From NCBI RefSeq assembly GCF_027925525.1, contig NZ_BSDJ01000002.1:186001-250000 (forward strand): a DNA stretch of 64,000 nt, given 5' to 3'. This document shows positions 10,188 through 18,408 of this stretch, piece after piece; within the stretch, counting starts at the first letter, position 1, and every line of letters starts with the position of its first letter. Position numbers and translations under genes: made by a program. The notes beneath the pieces were generated by a model. That model did no database searches. It was not told the origin of the DNA and was given only the letters and a program-made list of their open reading frames with translations. The DNA comes from Paenibacillus tyrphae. Its GTDB lineage: Bacteria; Bacillota; Bacilli; Paenibacillales; NBRC-103111.

Positions 10188-10242
10188 AAAGAAACCTCCC
10201 TCTTTTTGTAGTTAATATTCCCCAACATCGGTAACAAAAATT

Positions 10243-10278
10243 ACCCTAACCTTCGAAAACTTATTCGAAAGTATGGGT
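10243..10278. promoter_or_regulatory. 36-bp imperfect palindrome between the P450 and LysR genes
   Basis: Two 15-bp arms, ACCCTAACCTTCGAA and TTCGAAAGTATGGGT, match at 12 positions around the 6-nt centre AACTTA. The size and T-rich/A-rich character fit a LysR-type regulatory binding site. It lies 56 bp before the P450 start and 85 bp before the LysR start. Confidence 0.65.
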
Positions 10279-10362
10279 TTATTTTAACCGCGGCGATCCA
10301 TAATATCCAATATATAATTGAACATCAATTCATTACATTGAAACAATGAATGGGGTCAGGCA

Positions 10363-11271
10363 ATGGAACTGCAGCAGCTTCGCTATTTTCAAACCGTAGC
10401 CCGATTGGAGCATATGACACAAGCAGCCGAGGAATTAAACATTACCCAACCGGCGCTGAGCAGAACGATCTCCCGATTGGAAGAAGATATCGGCGTTCCT
10501 CTATTTGAAAGAAAAGGACGTCATATTCGGCTGAATCGATATGGCGAAATTTTTCTTGCCCATCTGGAGCGGTCGTTTCTGGAGCTGGATCAAGCCAAGA
10601 AGAAAATCAATGACATGGCGCGGATCGAAAATCTCTCGGTCTCCATTGCTACCACAAACGTCAGTCTATTTCCGAGTCTGGTATCGGCTTTTCTCCGTCA
10701 ATACCCGGATATTCGGATACGTCAGTATTTGCGAAGCGACATCAATATGTATCAATTGCTGGAAAAAGGCGAGATCGACATGTGCATTTCTTCCGAGCTA
10801 ATTGAAGGCCCCGATGTCCAATGGGACCCTTTATTTTCGGAAGAGTTACTATTGCTGGTGCCGAGAGAAGAGCGCTTTGTTCATCGTCGGGAAATACGAC
10901 TAATGGAAGTCGCCGACGAAAGATTTATTAGCAGCAACACGAGCTACGATTCGTCGAATTGGCTGGAAAAGCTTTGTCGGCAAGCCGGCTTTGCTCCGAA
11001 AATTTCGTTCGAGGGAAATGATTCTATTGTCATCGGAGAAATGGTGAGCCTCGGTCTTGGCATCTCATTTATCCCGAAGCCCCTTTGGGAAAAATTCTCC
11101 GAACTCTTAAAGGATCGGCTTCATGTTCTTACCCTAACCGAGCCCCATTGCACCATGACTACCGGCATATCGAGAATCATGGGCCGTTATCTGCCGACAG
11201 CGGCGCACACCTTCTATAGCTTCGCGATTCAGCGAACTTGGGATGACAAAAATGGACATCCCGTCTTTTGA
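10363..11271 (+). CDS. LysR family transcriptional regulator
   Basis: 302 aa. The N-terminal winged helix-turn-helix runs from MELQQLRYFQTVARLEHMTQ through LNITQPALSRTISRLEEDIG to LFERKGRHIRLN, in the standard LysR layout. A periplasmic-binding-like effector domain follows from about residue 90 (VSIATTNVSLFPSLVSAFL). It is divergent from the P450-reductase gene and shares a palindromic intergenic region with it, so it probably controls that gene and itself. The stop codon is embedded in a terminator stem. The effector is unknown, possibly a fatty acid or aromatic compound. Confidence 0.85.
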   Translation: MELQQLRYFQTVARLEHMTQAAEELNITQPALSRTISRLEEDIGVPLFERKGRHIRLNRYGEIFLAHLERSFLELDQAKKKINDMARIENLSVSIATTNVSLFPSLVSAFLRQYPDIRIRQYLRSDINMYQLLEKGEIDMCISSELIEGPDVQWDPLFSEELLLLVPREERFVHRREIRLMEVADERFISSNTSYDSSNWLEKLCRQAGFAPKISFEGNDSIVIGEMVSLGLGISFIPKPLWEKFSELLKDRLHVLTLTEPHCTMTTGISRIMGRYLPTAAHTFYSFAIQRTWDDKNGHPVF

Positions 11272-11288
11272 AAACGGATGTCCATTTA
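11250..11288. terminator. Terminator overlapping the LysR stop codon
   Basis: 12-bp arms AAATGGACATCC and GGATGTCCATTT, extended by a further CGT/ACG pair. The LysR stop at 11269-11271 lies in the loop. It also sits just past the end of the convergent epoxide hydrolase gene and may serve both. Confidence 0.75.
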
Positions 11289-11305
11289 AGATGCGTGATA
11301 TTCGC

Positions 11306-12532
11306 TTATCTGCGTCCCCGAAAGGTGCGGCGCAAGTCGTCAACCCACTGGTCCGGAATTTCCCAGGGGATGAAGTGACCGCCGCGGTCGTGAACGGCGA
11401 TATTGATATGGTTGTACCAGGACGCGCGGTCACTGTCCAGAAAATTCTGTACTCGATTTTCGGTCGTGACACCCGGCGGATTCTCGTAACCTACAAAAGT
11501 AATACCTGTGGGCGCCTCAATGACAGGCCAGCGATTATGAGAGGGTATCCATGGATAACGGTTATTGTTCGCGTAGACGCGAATGGAGGTTTCGATGGTG
11601 TTGTTCACCCAGAAGATCGTCGCGTGTGTAAGTAAATCGTCCTTCGAGAAGACACTCTCAATGTTACCGCCATTGTCGCTCCATTTTGCCCATCGCTCCA
11701 AAATCCATGCAAGCATACCTGCCGGTGAGTCGCTCAGCCCGAAGGCGAGCGTACTCGGATCGAGCACGTGTACGGCGAGATGCGACGCGAAGCGACGATC
11801 AAACTTCAAGATCTCGTTCCGTATGCTTTCAGGGATATGGTCAGGAATTGGTTGCCCTCCGGAGAAATCCCAGGCGCGATCGCCGTTGAAAAAGCTCAGC
11901 TTTAGCGCAGACCCGATATGTATTGCGTAGAGCTCGTCACTATATTTGTGCCCCAGTTGACCGGTCACGAGAGCACCTACATCGCACCCCCCTGCCGCGT
12001 ATTTCGCATAGCCGAGAGTATCGGTCATTAGCGTATGCCAAAGATCGGCGACCTTCCAGAAGTTCATGTCCGGATTGTTCGGCAGCGGCGTCGAGAAACC
12101 GAAGCCTGGAAGAGATGGCACGATCACGTCGAAGGCCTCCGCGGGATCTCCCCCGAATGCGCCGGGGTCGGCAAGCGGATCGATCACTTTGGACCAATGC
12201 CAGAACGTCCACGGCCAGCCGTGCGTCAAAATCAGCGGAATCGGGTTCGGTCCTACGCCGGGCTTGCGCATAAAATGCACGGGAACGCCATTAACGTTTA
12301 CCTTGTAATGCTCGTAGACGTTGATCGCGGCCTCGGATTTGCGCCAGTCGAATTCGTTGATCCAGTAGTCGACCAGTTCCTCAAGGTAGCGCCGGCTGAC
12401 GCCGTAAAACCAGTCGTCGTTACTGGCATCGAGGGGCCATCTGGTCAATTTCAGCCGGGTTCTCAAATCTGCCAGCAGATCGTCCGGCACGTAGATAGGA
12501 GTCGGTTCAAGCGCGAAAAGAGATTCTGTCAC
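11306..12532 (-). CDS. Epoxide hydrolase, alpha/beta-hydrolase fold with EHN domain
   Basis: A GTG at 12532 preceded by AAGGAGGAG is the probable start, giving 408 aa; frames starting further upstream would overlap the MarR gene. The N-terminal EHN region (YVPDDLLADLRTRLKLTRWP) matches microsomal-type epoxide hydrolases. The oxyanion loop is LTHGWPWTFWHW, the likely nucleophilic Asp is in AAGGCDVGALV, and the catalytic His is in HDRGGHFIPWE near the C-terminus. The enzyme opens epoxides to diols. It lies 37 bp after the MarR gene and is probably its regulatory target. Confidence 0.85.
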   Translation of the reverse strand: MTESLFALEPTPIYVPDDLLADLRTRLKLTRWPLDASNDDWFYGVSRRYLEELVDYWINEFDWRKSEAAINVYEHYKVNVNGVPVHFMRKPGVGPNPIPLILTHGWPWTFWHWSKVIDPLADPGAFGGDPAEAFDVIVPSLPGFGFSTPLPNNPDMNFWKVADLWHTLMTDTLGYAKYAAGGCDVGALVTGQLGHKYSDELYAIHIGSALKLSFFNGDRAWDFSGGQPIPDHIPESIRNEILKFDRRFASHLAVHVLDPSTLAFGLSDSPAGMLAWILERWAKWSDNGGNIESVFSKDDLLTHATIFWVNNTIETSIRVYANNNRYPWIPSHNRWPVIEAPTGITFVGYENPPGVTTENRVQNFLDSDRASWYNHINIAVHDRGGHFIPWEIPDQWVDDLRRTFRGRR

Positions 12533-12569
12533 GAGTACTCCTCCTTGGACCATTGGAATGTAGTTCAGG

Positions 12570-13013
12570 CTAAGCGTTTCCGAACTCGGCAAGGCGCGTC
12601 AATGCGGGCAGCGCGGATGCTATAGCTGCTCTTTCCTCTGGAGAGAGCCTTTCAATAAGCTTGGCGATTCGCATTATGCGTTCAGACCGGCGTGAATCGA
12701 TGACGCTTGCTCCCTGGGGGGTGATGTGGATAAGCACTGCACGACCGTCGCTCGGATCGGGACGGCGCTCAACCAACCCATCGCGCTCCAGCCGAGTCAC
12801 CAGCTGCGTAATTGCGGACTGCGTTACCTGTTCCGTCGCAATCAGCTCGCTCAGCCTCATCGGGCTTCTAAGGGAGAGTGTGTGTAACACGGATAGCGTG
12901 GTGAAGCTTAGCTTTTCGATAGACGGCATCCGAATGAATAGCCTCGTCAATTCTTCGAACGCCATAGCGAAGTCGCTAACGTTCAGTTCTGTTAAGTTCG
13001 TTTTAGGTTCCAT
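12570..13013 (-). CDS. MarR family transcriptional regulator
   Basis: 147 aa from the ATG at 13013. Winged helix shown by MRLSELIATEQVTQSAITQL and the wing LVERRPDPSDGRAVLIHIT, both typical of MarR. It is the first gene of a two-gene operon with epoxide hydrolase. No ribosome binding site precedes the ATG; instead a promoter -10 box lies only 7 bp upstream, so the mRNA may start at or next to the ATG. An AT-rich palindrome covers the promoter, consistent with autorepression. Confidence 0.85.
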   Translation of the reverse strand: MEPKTNLTELNVSDFAMAFEELTRLFIRMPSIEKLSFTTLSVLHTLSLRSPMRLSELIATEQVTQSAITQLVTRLERDGLVERRPDPSDGRAVLIHITPQGASVIDSRRSERIMRIAKLIERLSPEERAAIASALPALTRLAEFGNA

Positions 13014-13050
13014 GGACAAAATTATATCATCAACTTATATAAATGTCTAA
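13014..13050 (-). promoter_or_regulatory. marR-epoxide hydrolase promoter with overlapping palindrome
   Basis: Minus strand: -35 TTAGAC (13050-13045), 18-bp spacer, -10 TATAAT (13026-13021), then only TTTGTCC before the ATG. The palindrome with arms TTATAT (13022-13027) and ATATAA (13037-13042) covers the -10 and spacer and is a likely MarR operator. Confidence 0.6.
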
Positions 13051-13208
13051 TGTAAATCCATTTTTTTGACGGATGAATCTTGCTATTCATGATAATCATC
13101 CATACGGCTCATGAAGTGCAAACGTACAATAGGGTAATGTTTAATCCGTTACACTTATGAATTTGGAACCGTCCTCCAACAAGTTCGCATATCTGGAGAG
13201 TGATCTGG

Positions 13209-13844
13209 ATGAAAATCGATATTGGCTGCGGCCTGAATAAGCATCCGGGCTTTTGGGGAATCGATAACAGAGCTCTTCCCGGAGTCGACTTGGTGTGCGA
13301 TTTGAATGCTCCCCTTCCCCTCCCCGATAATTGTGTCGAATTCGTCATGGCCAGCCGCTCCCTCCCCTATGTTCATCACTTTGAATCCGTCATGGCAGAG
13401 TTATACCGATTGTGCATTCATAAAGCCGTCGTCTGTATTTTGGCTCCTTACGCTCATAGCTTTGCTCATATATCCAATCCGTCGCTCAAGCACAAATTTG
13501 ATGAGTATACGCCGCGCTATCTTACCGCTTCCTTCTTCCAGCCCTCTCAGGGAGCTATTTGTCCCGAGCTGTACGCTTATTGGCCGGAAACGCCTCCGCC
13601 CTACGACTTTCGTTTGCTGCGTATGGAGCTGTTTTATCAGGTGCCTTTTGTCCCGCCGCTCTATGAGCCCGAGGAGCTGGAAGTTTTGAATACGCTGCAA
13701 GCCAATGTCGTGCAGGAGATCATGTACCATTTCGTTGTCATTAAAGAGCCCGTATCGGACGATGAGCTGGAGCAGATGAGCCGCGGCGTCCTTCCCGAGC
13801 CGAATCATGCGGCGGATCTGCGCCGTGAGTACCATAACTTTTGA
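13209..13844 (+). CDS. Class I SAM-dependent methyltransferase-like protein
   Basis: 211 aa; the ATG at 13209 follows GGAGAG. SAM motif I is KIDIGCGLNK at the N-terminus, followed by an acidic residue after GFWGID, and a motif IV-like stretch at VEFVMASRSLPYV. The N-terminus lacks the usual leading helix, so the domain is compact. The substrate is unknown. It is isolated, with a strong stem-loop 50 bp downstream. About 190 bp separate it from the marR promoter upstream. Confidence 0.65.
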   Translation: MKIDIGCGLNKHPGFWGIDNRALPGVDLVCDLNAPLPLPDNCVEFVMASRSLPYVHHFESVMAELYRLCIHKAVVCILAPYAHSFAHISNPSLKHKFDEYTPRYLTASFFQPSQGAICPELYAYWPETPPPYDFRLLRMELFYQVPFVPPLYEPEELEVLNTLQANVVQEIMYHFVVIKEPVSDDELEQMSRGVLPEPNHAADLRREYHNF

Positions 13845-13893
13845 GATCGTTGTTCACCCGATGGATGAATGGAATGCTTATACAAAACAACAA

Positions 13894-13932
13894 AACCTCC
13901 CGTCTCGCTTACGTCAAGCGGGATTGGAGGTT
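13894..13932 (-). terminator. Stem-loop terminator
   Basis: 17-bp arms with 14 matches (AACCTCCCGTCTCGCTT against its partner). On the minus strand the stem is followed by GTTTTGTTGTTTTG, so it terminates the SufR-like gene; it may also stop plus-strand transcription from the methyltransferase gene. Confidence 0.65.
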
Positions 13933-14030
13933 ATTGGCCGTCTCGTCAATAATATACGAAAAATGAGGATTGCTGGAATGAAAACTCTCCTGGAACAATC
14001 CCCAGAGCATCGTTTGGATATAGTCACTTC

Positions 14031-14687
14031 CTATTCCGGTTTAATCCAATACACACAGCGGCTGTCGCCTTTTAAAATATGCTCGCCTCTTGTGATCTCA
14101 ATCCCGTCGCCAAGGATGCGTTGGAACATGTCCAATTCCTTCTTGCAAAGTCCGGTGCATGCTTTCGCCGCCTCGCAAATCGGGCAATGCTTCTCTACAA
14201 GGCAAAAGGAGCCGTCGGAGTTCTCGATAACATCGGCCATATATCCTTCAGCCGTTCGCGATTCCGCAAGAGTCTTTAATTTTTCCTTGAGCGGCAGGCT
14301 CGCCGGCACTTTGTTCCGGTAGTCCTCCAGTTGTTTACGATTACGGATTTCCAGCAGTTTCTCCAAGCCTTCGTCTCCGAACGCTTCTTTCATCGATTCG
14401 ATCAAACTGACTGTAAGATCGGCGTACCCATCAGGAAACAGCCGATTTGCCTCGGAAGTAAGCGTCCACATCTTCGCAGGCCGCCCCATCGTTCGCGATT
14501 CTTCCTTGAAGGTGACCAGCCTTTGCTCCTGCAGATCATATAAGTGCTGCCTTATCGCCATCGCGGTCACCCCAAGCTGGCTGGCCAAGCTTAAAGCGTC
14601 CATAGAGCCGTTGTGTTTGAGCAGTTTCACAATGGCTCTTCGTGTTCTTTCGGCACCTTCTTTTGCGTGTGAATTCTCTTTTTTCAT
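14031..14687 (-). CDS. SufR-like winged-helix regulator with Cys cluster
   Basis: 218 aa. The ATG at 14687 has AAAGGTG upstream; an in-frame GTG at 14696 overlaps that site. The N-terminal winged helix (RAIVKLLKHNGSMDALSLA, then GVTAMAIRQHLYDLQEQRLV) and GRPAKMWTLT match the DeoR/ArsR-like group containing SufR. The C-terminal part has four cysteines in CLVEKHCPICEAAKACTGLC plus one near SRCVYW, the pattern that binds an Fe-S cluster in SufR. It is probably an iron-sulfur or redox-sensing repressor. No suf genes are in this window, so its target is elsewhere or itself. Confidence 0.75.
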   Translation of the reverse strand: MKKENSHAKEGAERTRRAIVKLLKHNGSMDALSLASQLGVTAMAIRQHLYDLQEQRLVTFKEESRTMGRPAKMWTLTSEANRLFPDGYADLTVSLIESMKEAFGDEGLEKLLEIRNRKQLEDYRNKVPASLPLKEKLKTLAESRTAEGYMADVIENSDGSFCLVEKHCPICEAAKACTGLCKKELDMFQRILGDGIEITRGEHILKGDSRCVYWIKPE

Positions 14688-14766
14688 TTCATTCACCTTT
14701 AATCTGATCCCTTAAGCAGAACGTGATCTGCCCAAAAGAGCAGTTCCCTTTACTGCCATTTTGATT

Positions 14767-15942
14767 CTAGGTATCCATCGAAATATGATCCCATTCTTCA
14801 TTGCGGTGACCTATGATCCAGAACAACCCACGGCGTCTTTCTAAAACGACGCTTTCGTTCATGCCGGCCGGAGCTTCCTCCCCTTTGATTCGGCTGTTGA
14901 CGCACGCCCAGTGAAGCCGATAAATTTTGTCAGCCTCATCCAACATTTCTTCCTCGCTGCGCAGCGCGGTTTTGAGAACGAATTGTTCGAACGTTTCGCA
15001 GCTGGAGACGACCTCAATCGCATAGTCACAGTCGCATACTTGATCGGGAAAATCAAGCGTCTCCACAAGACCCAGTGCCCAAATAAGCGCCCAATACGCT
15101 TCATATTGCCAGGAAATATTAATCGCCTCTTCCCTAGCCGGCTCATCATCCTGCAATAGCTTTCTTTCGTTCTCCGTGAGGTACTCTTCCACGCCAAATT
15201 TTTGCAGCATGCCCGTGAAAAAGTCTCTCGACCCCTGAATATCTTCGCCTTGCGCCACGTCGCAAGCGAATTGGATGACGATTAATAAGGAGACCGCTCT
15301 TCTTGCGATGTCTTCCTTTGTTTTAAACCGGCATTGCCCCAAGGGCGGAAGCTGCGGCAGTCCGTGAATAAACGGAACCCCTCTTTCACTTAAATAGGCG
15401 ATGGTCTTGTTTTTTCGTTGTTCGCCTTCCTCGGATGTGATTTCAGGGCCTAGCACCTTTCTGGTGCAGGCGTGAGGCCTGAAGTTAGACGGGCCCGATG
15501 TACCGTCGGGATACACAATAACCTCTCCCGCTTGATCAAGCAAAATTCCGTTCGGCAAAAAGCCGATTCCTCCGATTCGCGACAGCAGCCCCGTAAATAA
15601 TTGCTGCTGCCCGTCGGTTATGTCCTTCTCCGTTTCGATCGCAAGCATCGTATTTAAGACGGATATTTGCGTCATGACCAGTCCTTTGAGGTTTTCGTCT
15701 TCAAACGGAATGCGATCGTAGAATCCCATCATCCCGGGAATATTGTTAGCGAAATAATCGGGATTCGTATCTTCGGACGCAACTCTTATCGTTATTTTAT
15801 GTTTGCTGAACAGCGTTCTGGACTTGAGAAAATAATCATTCTCGTCTCTCTTGATTTCGTAGCCTTTTGCAAATACGTCCGATATCGTAGTTTCGATATC
15901 ATCAATGTCGTTCCTGGATGCGAATATCGTGAAGTGTTTCAA
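14767..15942 (-). CDS. DUF4272 domain-containing protein
   Basis: 391 aa. A TTG start at 15942 is supported by GGGGAGGA eight bases upstream. The N-terminal third is an alpha/beta region of unknown role. DUF4272 is recognisable from RKNKTIAYLSERGVPFIHGL through ARRAVSLLIVIQFACDVAQG to NISWQYEAYWALIWALGLVE. DUF4272 proteins are widespread in Firmicutes and have no assigned function. No signal peptide or membrane segment. It is divergent from the MerR gene at 16109 across a 166-bp region holding a MerR-type promoter. Confidence 0.85.
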   Translation of the reverse strand: MKHFTIFASRNDIDDIETTISDVFAKGYEIKRDENDYFLKSRTLFSKHKITIRVASEDTNPDYFANNIPGMMGFYDRIPFEDENLKGLVMTQISVLNTMLAIETEKDITDGQQQLFTGLLSRIGGIGFLPNGILLDQAGEVIVYPDGTSGPSNFRPHACTRKVLGPEITSEEGEQRKNKTIAYLSERGVPFIHGLPQLPPLGQCRFKTKEDIARRAVSLLIVIQFACDVAQGEDIQGSRDFFTGMLQKFGVEEYLTENERKLLQDDEPAREEAINISWQYEAYWALIWALGLVETLDFPDQVCDCDYAIEVVSSCETFEQFVLKTALRSEEEMLDEADKIYRLHWACVNSRIKGEEAPAGMNESVVLERRRGLFWIIGHRNEEWDHISMDT

Positions 15943-16041
15943 GGTGTGTTCCTCCCCAAATCCATCTTTTGCCTATGTTTGAATTTACTCTATATGAGCG
16001 TCGAGTTCAATAGATAGTAACGATTATTTTACTCGAAACAC

Positions 16042-16072
16042 TTGACCTTAGGTCTGACCTAAGGTGTATCGT
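16042..16072 (+). promoter_or_regulatory. MerR-type promoter with 19-bp spacer and palindromic operator
   Basis: -35 TTGACC (16042-16047), exactly 19 bp, -10 TATCGT (16067-16072). The spacer is filled by a perfect palindrome with 10-bp arms ACCTTAGGTC and GACCTAAGGT around one T (16045-16065). Over-long 19-bp spacers with a dyad are the hallmark of promoters activated by MerR proteins. It drives the merR gene itself. Confidence 0.85.
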
Positions 16073-16108
16073 TAACATATTCCAAGCCACATCCTAGGAG
16101 TGAACTTG

Positions 16109-16900
16109 ATGAAAAGTGAAATTACGATTAGTGAATTAGCTAAGCTTATGAACGTATCTGTTCATCAAATTCGTTATTTTGAAGAGAAAGGAGTCCTTCA
16201 ACCTGCTCACACGGATCATAATCAGTACAGAATGTACAGCATGGATCAAATTTATCAGTTAGCGCATATTCTGTTGCTTCGCAAGCTGAGAGTGCCTGTT
16301 CAGTCCATCAAAGATTGTATGACTTCCTATTCCGCGGATCAATATCGCCAGCTTCTTCATCATTCCTTGCGGGAAATCGATGCGGAACTGCTGCGGCTCC
16401 AAGAGCTTCAGCAGTTTATCAAAAAAGTTTTGCACGAACAACAAAGCTTTAGCTCGCAGCCCAATCCGTACCAAATCAAGCGGCGTGATACCACTTATCT
16501 GGCACGTTGGATTGAACTGGATTCGCACACGAGGCTGAATGCCGCACGATTGGCTGAGCAGACGAAGCGCGTTCCGAACTTGTTCGAATCAGACATTCAT
16601 TATGTATACGACAGTTCGAGCACCGTTGCCTTATACCTGGAAACGCAGGCGTCTGGCGATTTGCGCTTGCCTGGCGGCGATTACCTTTCCATACAGAGCC
16701 TTGTGAATGAAGACGAAGATCTTGAACCGTTGATCGAACAGTTTCACGGCTATGCCGCTGCGCAATCTTATGTCACCACAGGTCCTCTGATTCTCATTGA
16801 AAAATCTTATTTATCCCTATTTAGCGAAAACAAGCTGCACTACGAGCTGCTGGCCTTAATCGAACCGGCTGCAAAATCCGAAAGGAGGCATGGAACATGA
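16109..16900 (+). CDS. MerR family transcriptional regulator
   Basis: 263 aa; the ATG at 16109 follows AGGAGTG. The N-terminal domain (TISELAKLMNVSVHQIRYFE) is a MerR winged helix. A coiled coil follows (REIDAELLRLQELQQFIKKV), then a C-terminal effector domain of about 140 residues. Upstream is a perfect MerR-type operator/promoter, so the gene is autoregulated. The stop overlaps the start of a broken GNAT gene by 4 bp, implying the pair was translationally coupled. Confidence 0.85.
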   Translation: MKSEITISELAKLMNVSVHQIRYFEEKGVLQPAHTDHNQYRMYSMDQIYQLAHILLLRKLRVPVQSIKDCMTSYSADQYRQLLHHSLREIDAELLRLQELQQFIKKVLHEQQSFSSQPNPYQIKRRDTTYLARWIELDSHTRLNAARLAEQTKRVPNLFESDIHYVYDSSSTVALYLETQASGDLRLPGGDYLSIQSLVNEDEDLEPLIEQFHGYAAAQSYVTTGPLILIEKSYLSLFSENKLHYELLALIEPAAKSERRHGT

Positions 16901-17284
16901 CGGCAGCATCTATAACGATTGAACCTATGCAGGCCAAGTATAATCCACAGGTCGGCCGATTGCTTGTCCAAGGGTTTGGCGGAAAATTTCAGTGCCTGAC
17001 GAATATGAACGATGGCGAGCTTGCTCTTTTTTTCGAAAAGCTTCTTGACCATTTTCCTGCCGACCCGGCAAGTCAACGAATGGTCGCCCGGCAGGATGGA
17101 GAAGCGATCGGAACCATATCCATCAAATGGAAATCCGAATAGGTTAAGTTTGTACGTCTCAGGTAAAAACCCGCGGGCGAAGCAGCTATACGAGCAATTA
17201 TTATTCCGTACTCATTCACAATCGAAAAGTTTCGTGTGGCATCTCATATTCAAGGAGTCGAGATGGGATTATATGGTAATGTAA
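16897..17284 (+). pseudogene. GNAT acetyltransferase, internal deletion and frameshift
   Basis: The first 81 codons (ATG at 16897, overlapping merR by 4 bp) read as a GNAT N-terminus (SITIEPMQAKYNPQVGRLLV) and stop at 17142. In the next frame, GNAT C-terminal sequence appears from about 17145 (SLYVSGKNPRAKQLYEQL, then KSFVWHLIFKESRWDYMV). The central acetyl-CoA-binding part, roughly 100 residues, is missing and the frame is shifted. The gene is thus a recent remnant: the remaining parts are otherwise well preserved. Confidence 0.8.
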
Positions 17285-17319
17285 TTTGTAAAGGAAACGT
17301 TAAAGGGAGATGGAATAGC

Positions 17320-18408
17320 ATGAGTCAATCCATGAGTCAAGCGAAAGAGCGGATAACCGCCCTTGATTTTGCAAGAGCATTGGCGATCTTCGGAATGATT
17401 ATCGTGAACTATAAGCTTGCCATGCAGGCGGAGAATGGCGGACCGGCATGGCTGCAATCGATAGCTGGTTTGTTTGAGGGACGAGCATCCGCCTTGTTTG
17501 TCGTACTGGCCGGCATCGGGATATCATTAATGACCTCGAAAGCGCGAAATTCAATGAACGAGGAGCTCATTCGTCAAAGCCGGAACAGCTTGTACCGGCG
17601 AGCCGCTTTCCTGTTTGTAGCTGGCGTGCTTTTAATGCTAATGGGGTGGAGCGCCGACATTTTGCATTATTATGCCGTGTTCATGCTAGTCGCTGCGGTC
17701 TTGATCACCGTATCTGACAATAAAATATTCGGTCTGTTCTTGATGATTCTATTAACATCGCAGTTATTTTTAGTCGTATTCGATTACACCCAAGGGTGGG
17801 ACTCAAGTTTTAAGCAATATACGGGCTTTTGGACGGTAGAAGGGTTCGCTCGCAATCTGTTTTTTAACGGATTCCATCCTGTCTTTCCTTGGTTGAGCTT
17901 CTTCCTCATCGGCTTGTGGATCGGCAGAAAGCGTTGGCTGAATAAACAAAACCGATCGAAGGTACTGCTCTATTCGCTGTCGGGAACGGTTGTTTTTGAA
18001 ACGATTTCTTTCGTTTTGGTCCAATGGAAAACTCCTGCATTCGGTAAGGCGGCCTATTATCTTTTTGGGACGAAACCGATGCCGCCCAACATGCTGTATG
18101 TATTATCCGGCATTTGTTCGGCTTTAGCCATTATTGCGATCTGTGTCTATGTGGTCGACAAATTCGAGAAGTCCCCTCTGACACAGGCGATAATCCATAC
18201 CGGCCAATTATCGTTATCCCATTATATCGGGCACATTGTTATCGGATTAGGACTGCTTGAGACCGTAGGTTATTTAGAAAATGGCAAACTTTCTATCGCC
18301 ATGTCATATGGTATCGTTTATTTCATGCTCGCCGTCGTTTTTTCGACGGTGTGGAGAAGATGGATGAACCGTGGTCCGATTGAGCTGATCATGAGAAAAT
18401 TTTGCTGA
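17320..18408 (+). CDS. DUF418/heparan-acetyltransferase-like membrane protein
   Basis: 362 aa from the ATG at 17320 (GGGAGA upstream). The start RITALDFARALAIFGMIIVN is the signature of DUF418/DUF1624-type multi-spanning proteins related to acyltransferases. About ten hydrophobic segments follow, including LYRRAAFLFVAGVLLMLMGW and LSHYIGHIVIGLGLL with the conserved His pattern. It probably transfers or transports acyl groups at the membrane. It follows the broken GNAT gene in the same direction and overlaps the convergent AbrB-like gene by 20 bp. Confidence 0.75.
   Translation: MSQSMSQAKERITALDFARALAIFGMIIVNYKLAMQAENGGPAWLQSIAGLFEGRASALFVVLAGIGISLMTSKARNSMNEELIRQSRNSLYRRAAFLFVAGVLLMLMGWSADILHYYAVFMLVAAVLITVSDNKIFGLFLMILLTSQLFLVVFDYTQGWDSSFKQYTGFWTVEGFARNLFFNGFHPVFPWLSFFLIGLWIGRKRWLNKQNRSKVLLYSLSGTVVFETISFVLVQWKTPAFGKAAYYLFGTKPMPPNMLYVLSGICSALAIIAICVYVVDKFEKSPLTQAIIHTGQLSLSHYIGHIVIGLGLLETVGYLENGKLSIAMSYGIVYFMLAVVFSTVWRRWMNRGPIELIMRKFC

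Noticed and set aside
12533-12592. N-terminal extension of the epoxide hydrolase to 12592
   Set aside because: It would overlap the end of the MarR gene and lacks a ribosome binding site, while the GTG at 12532 has a strong one.
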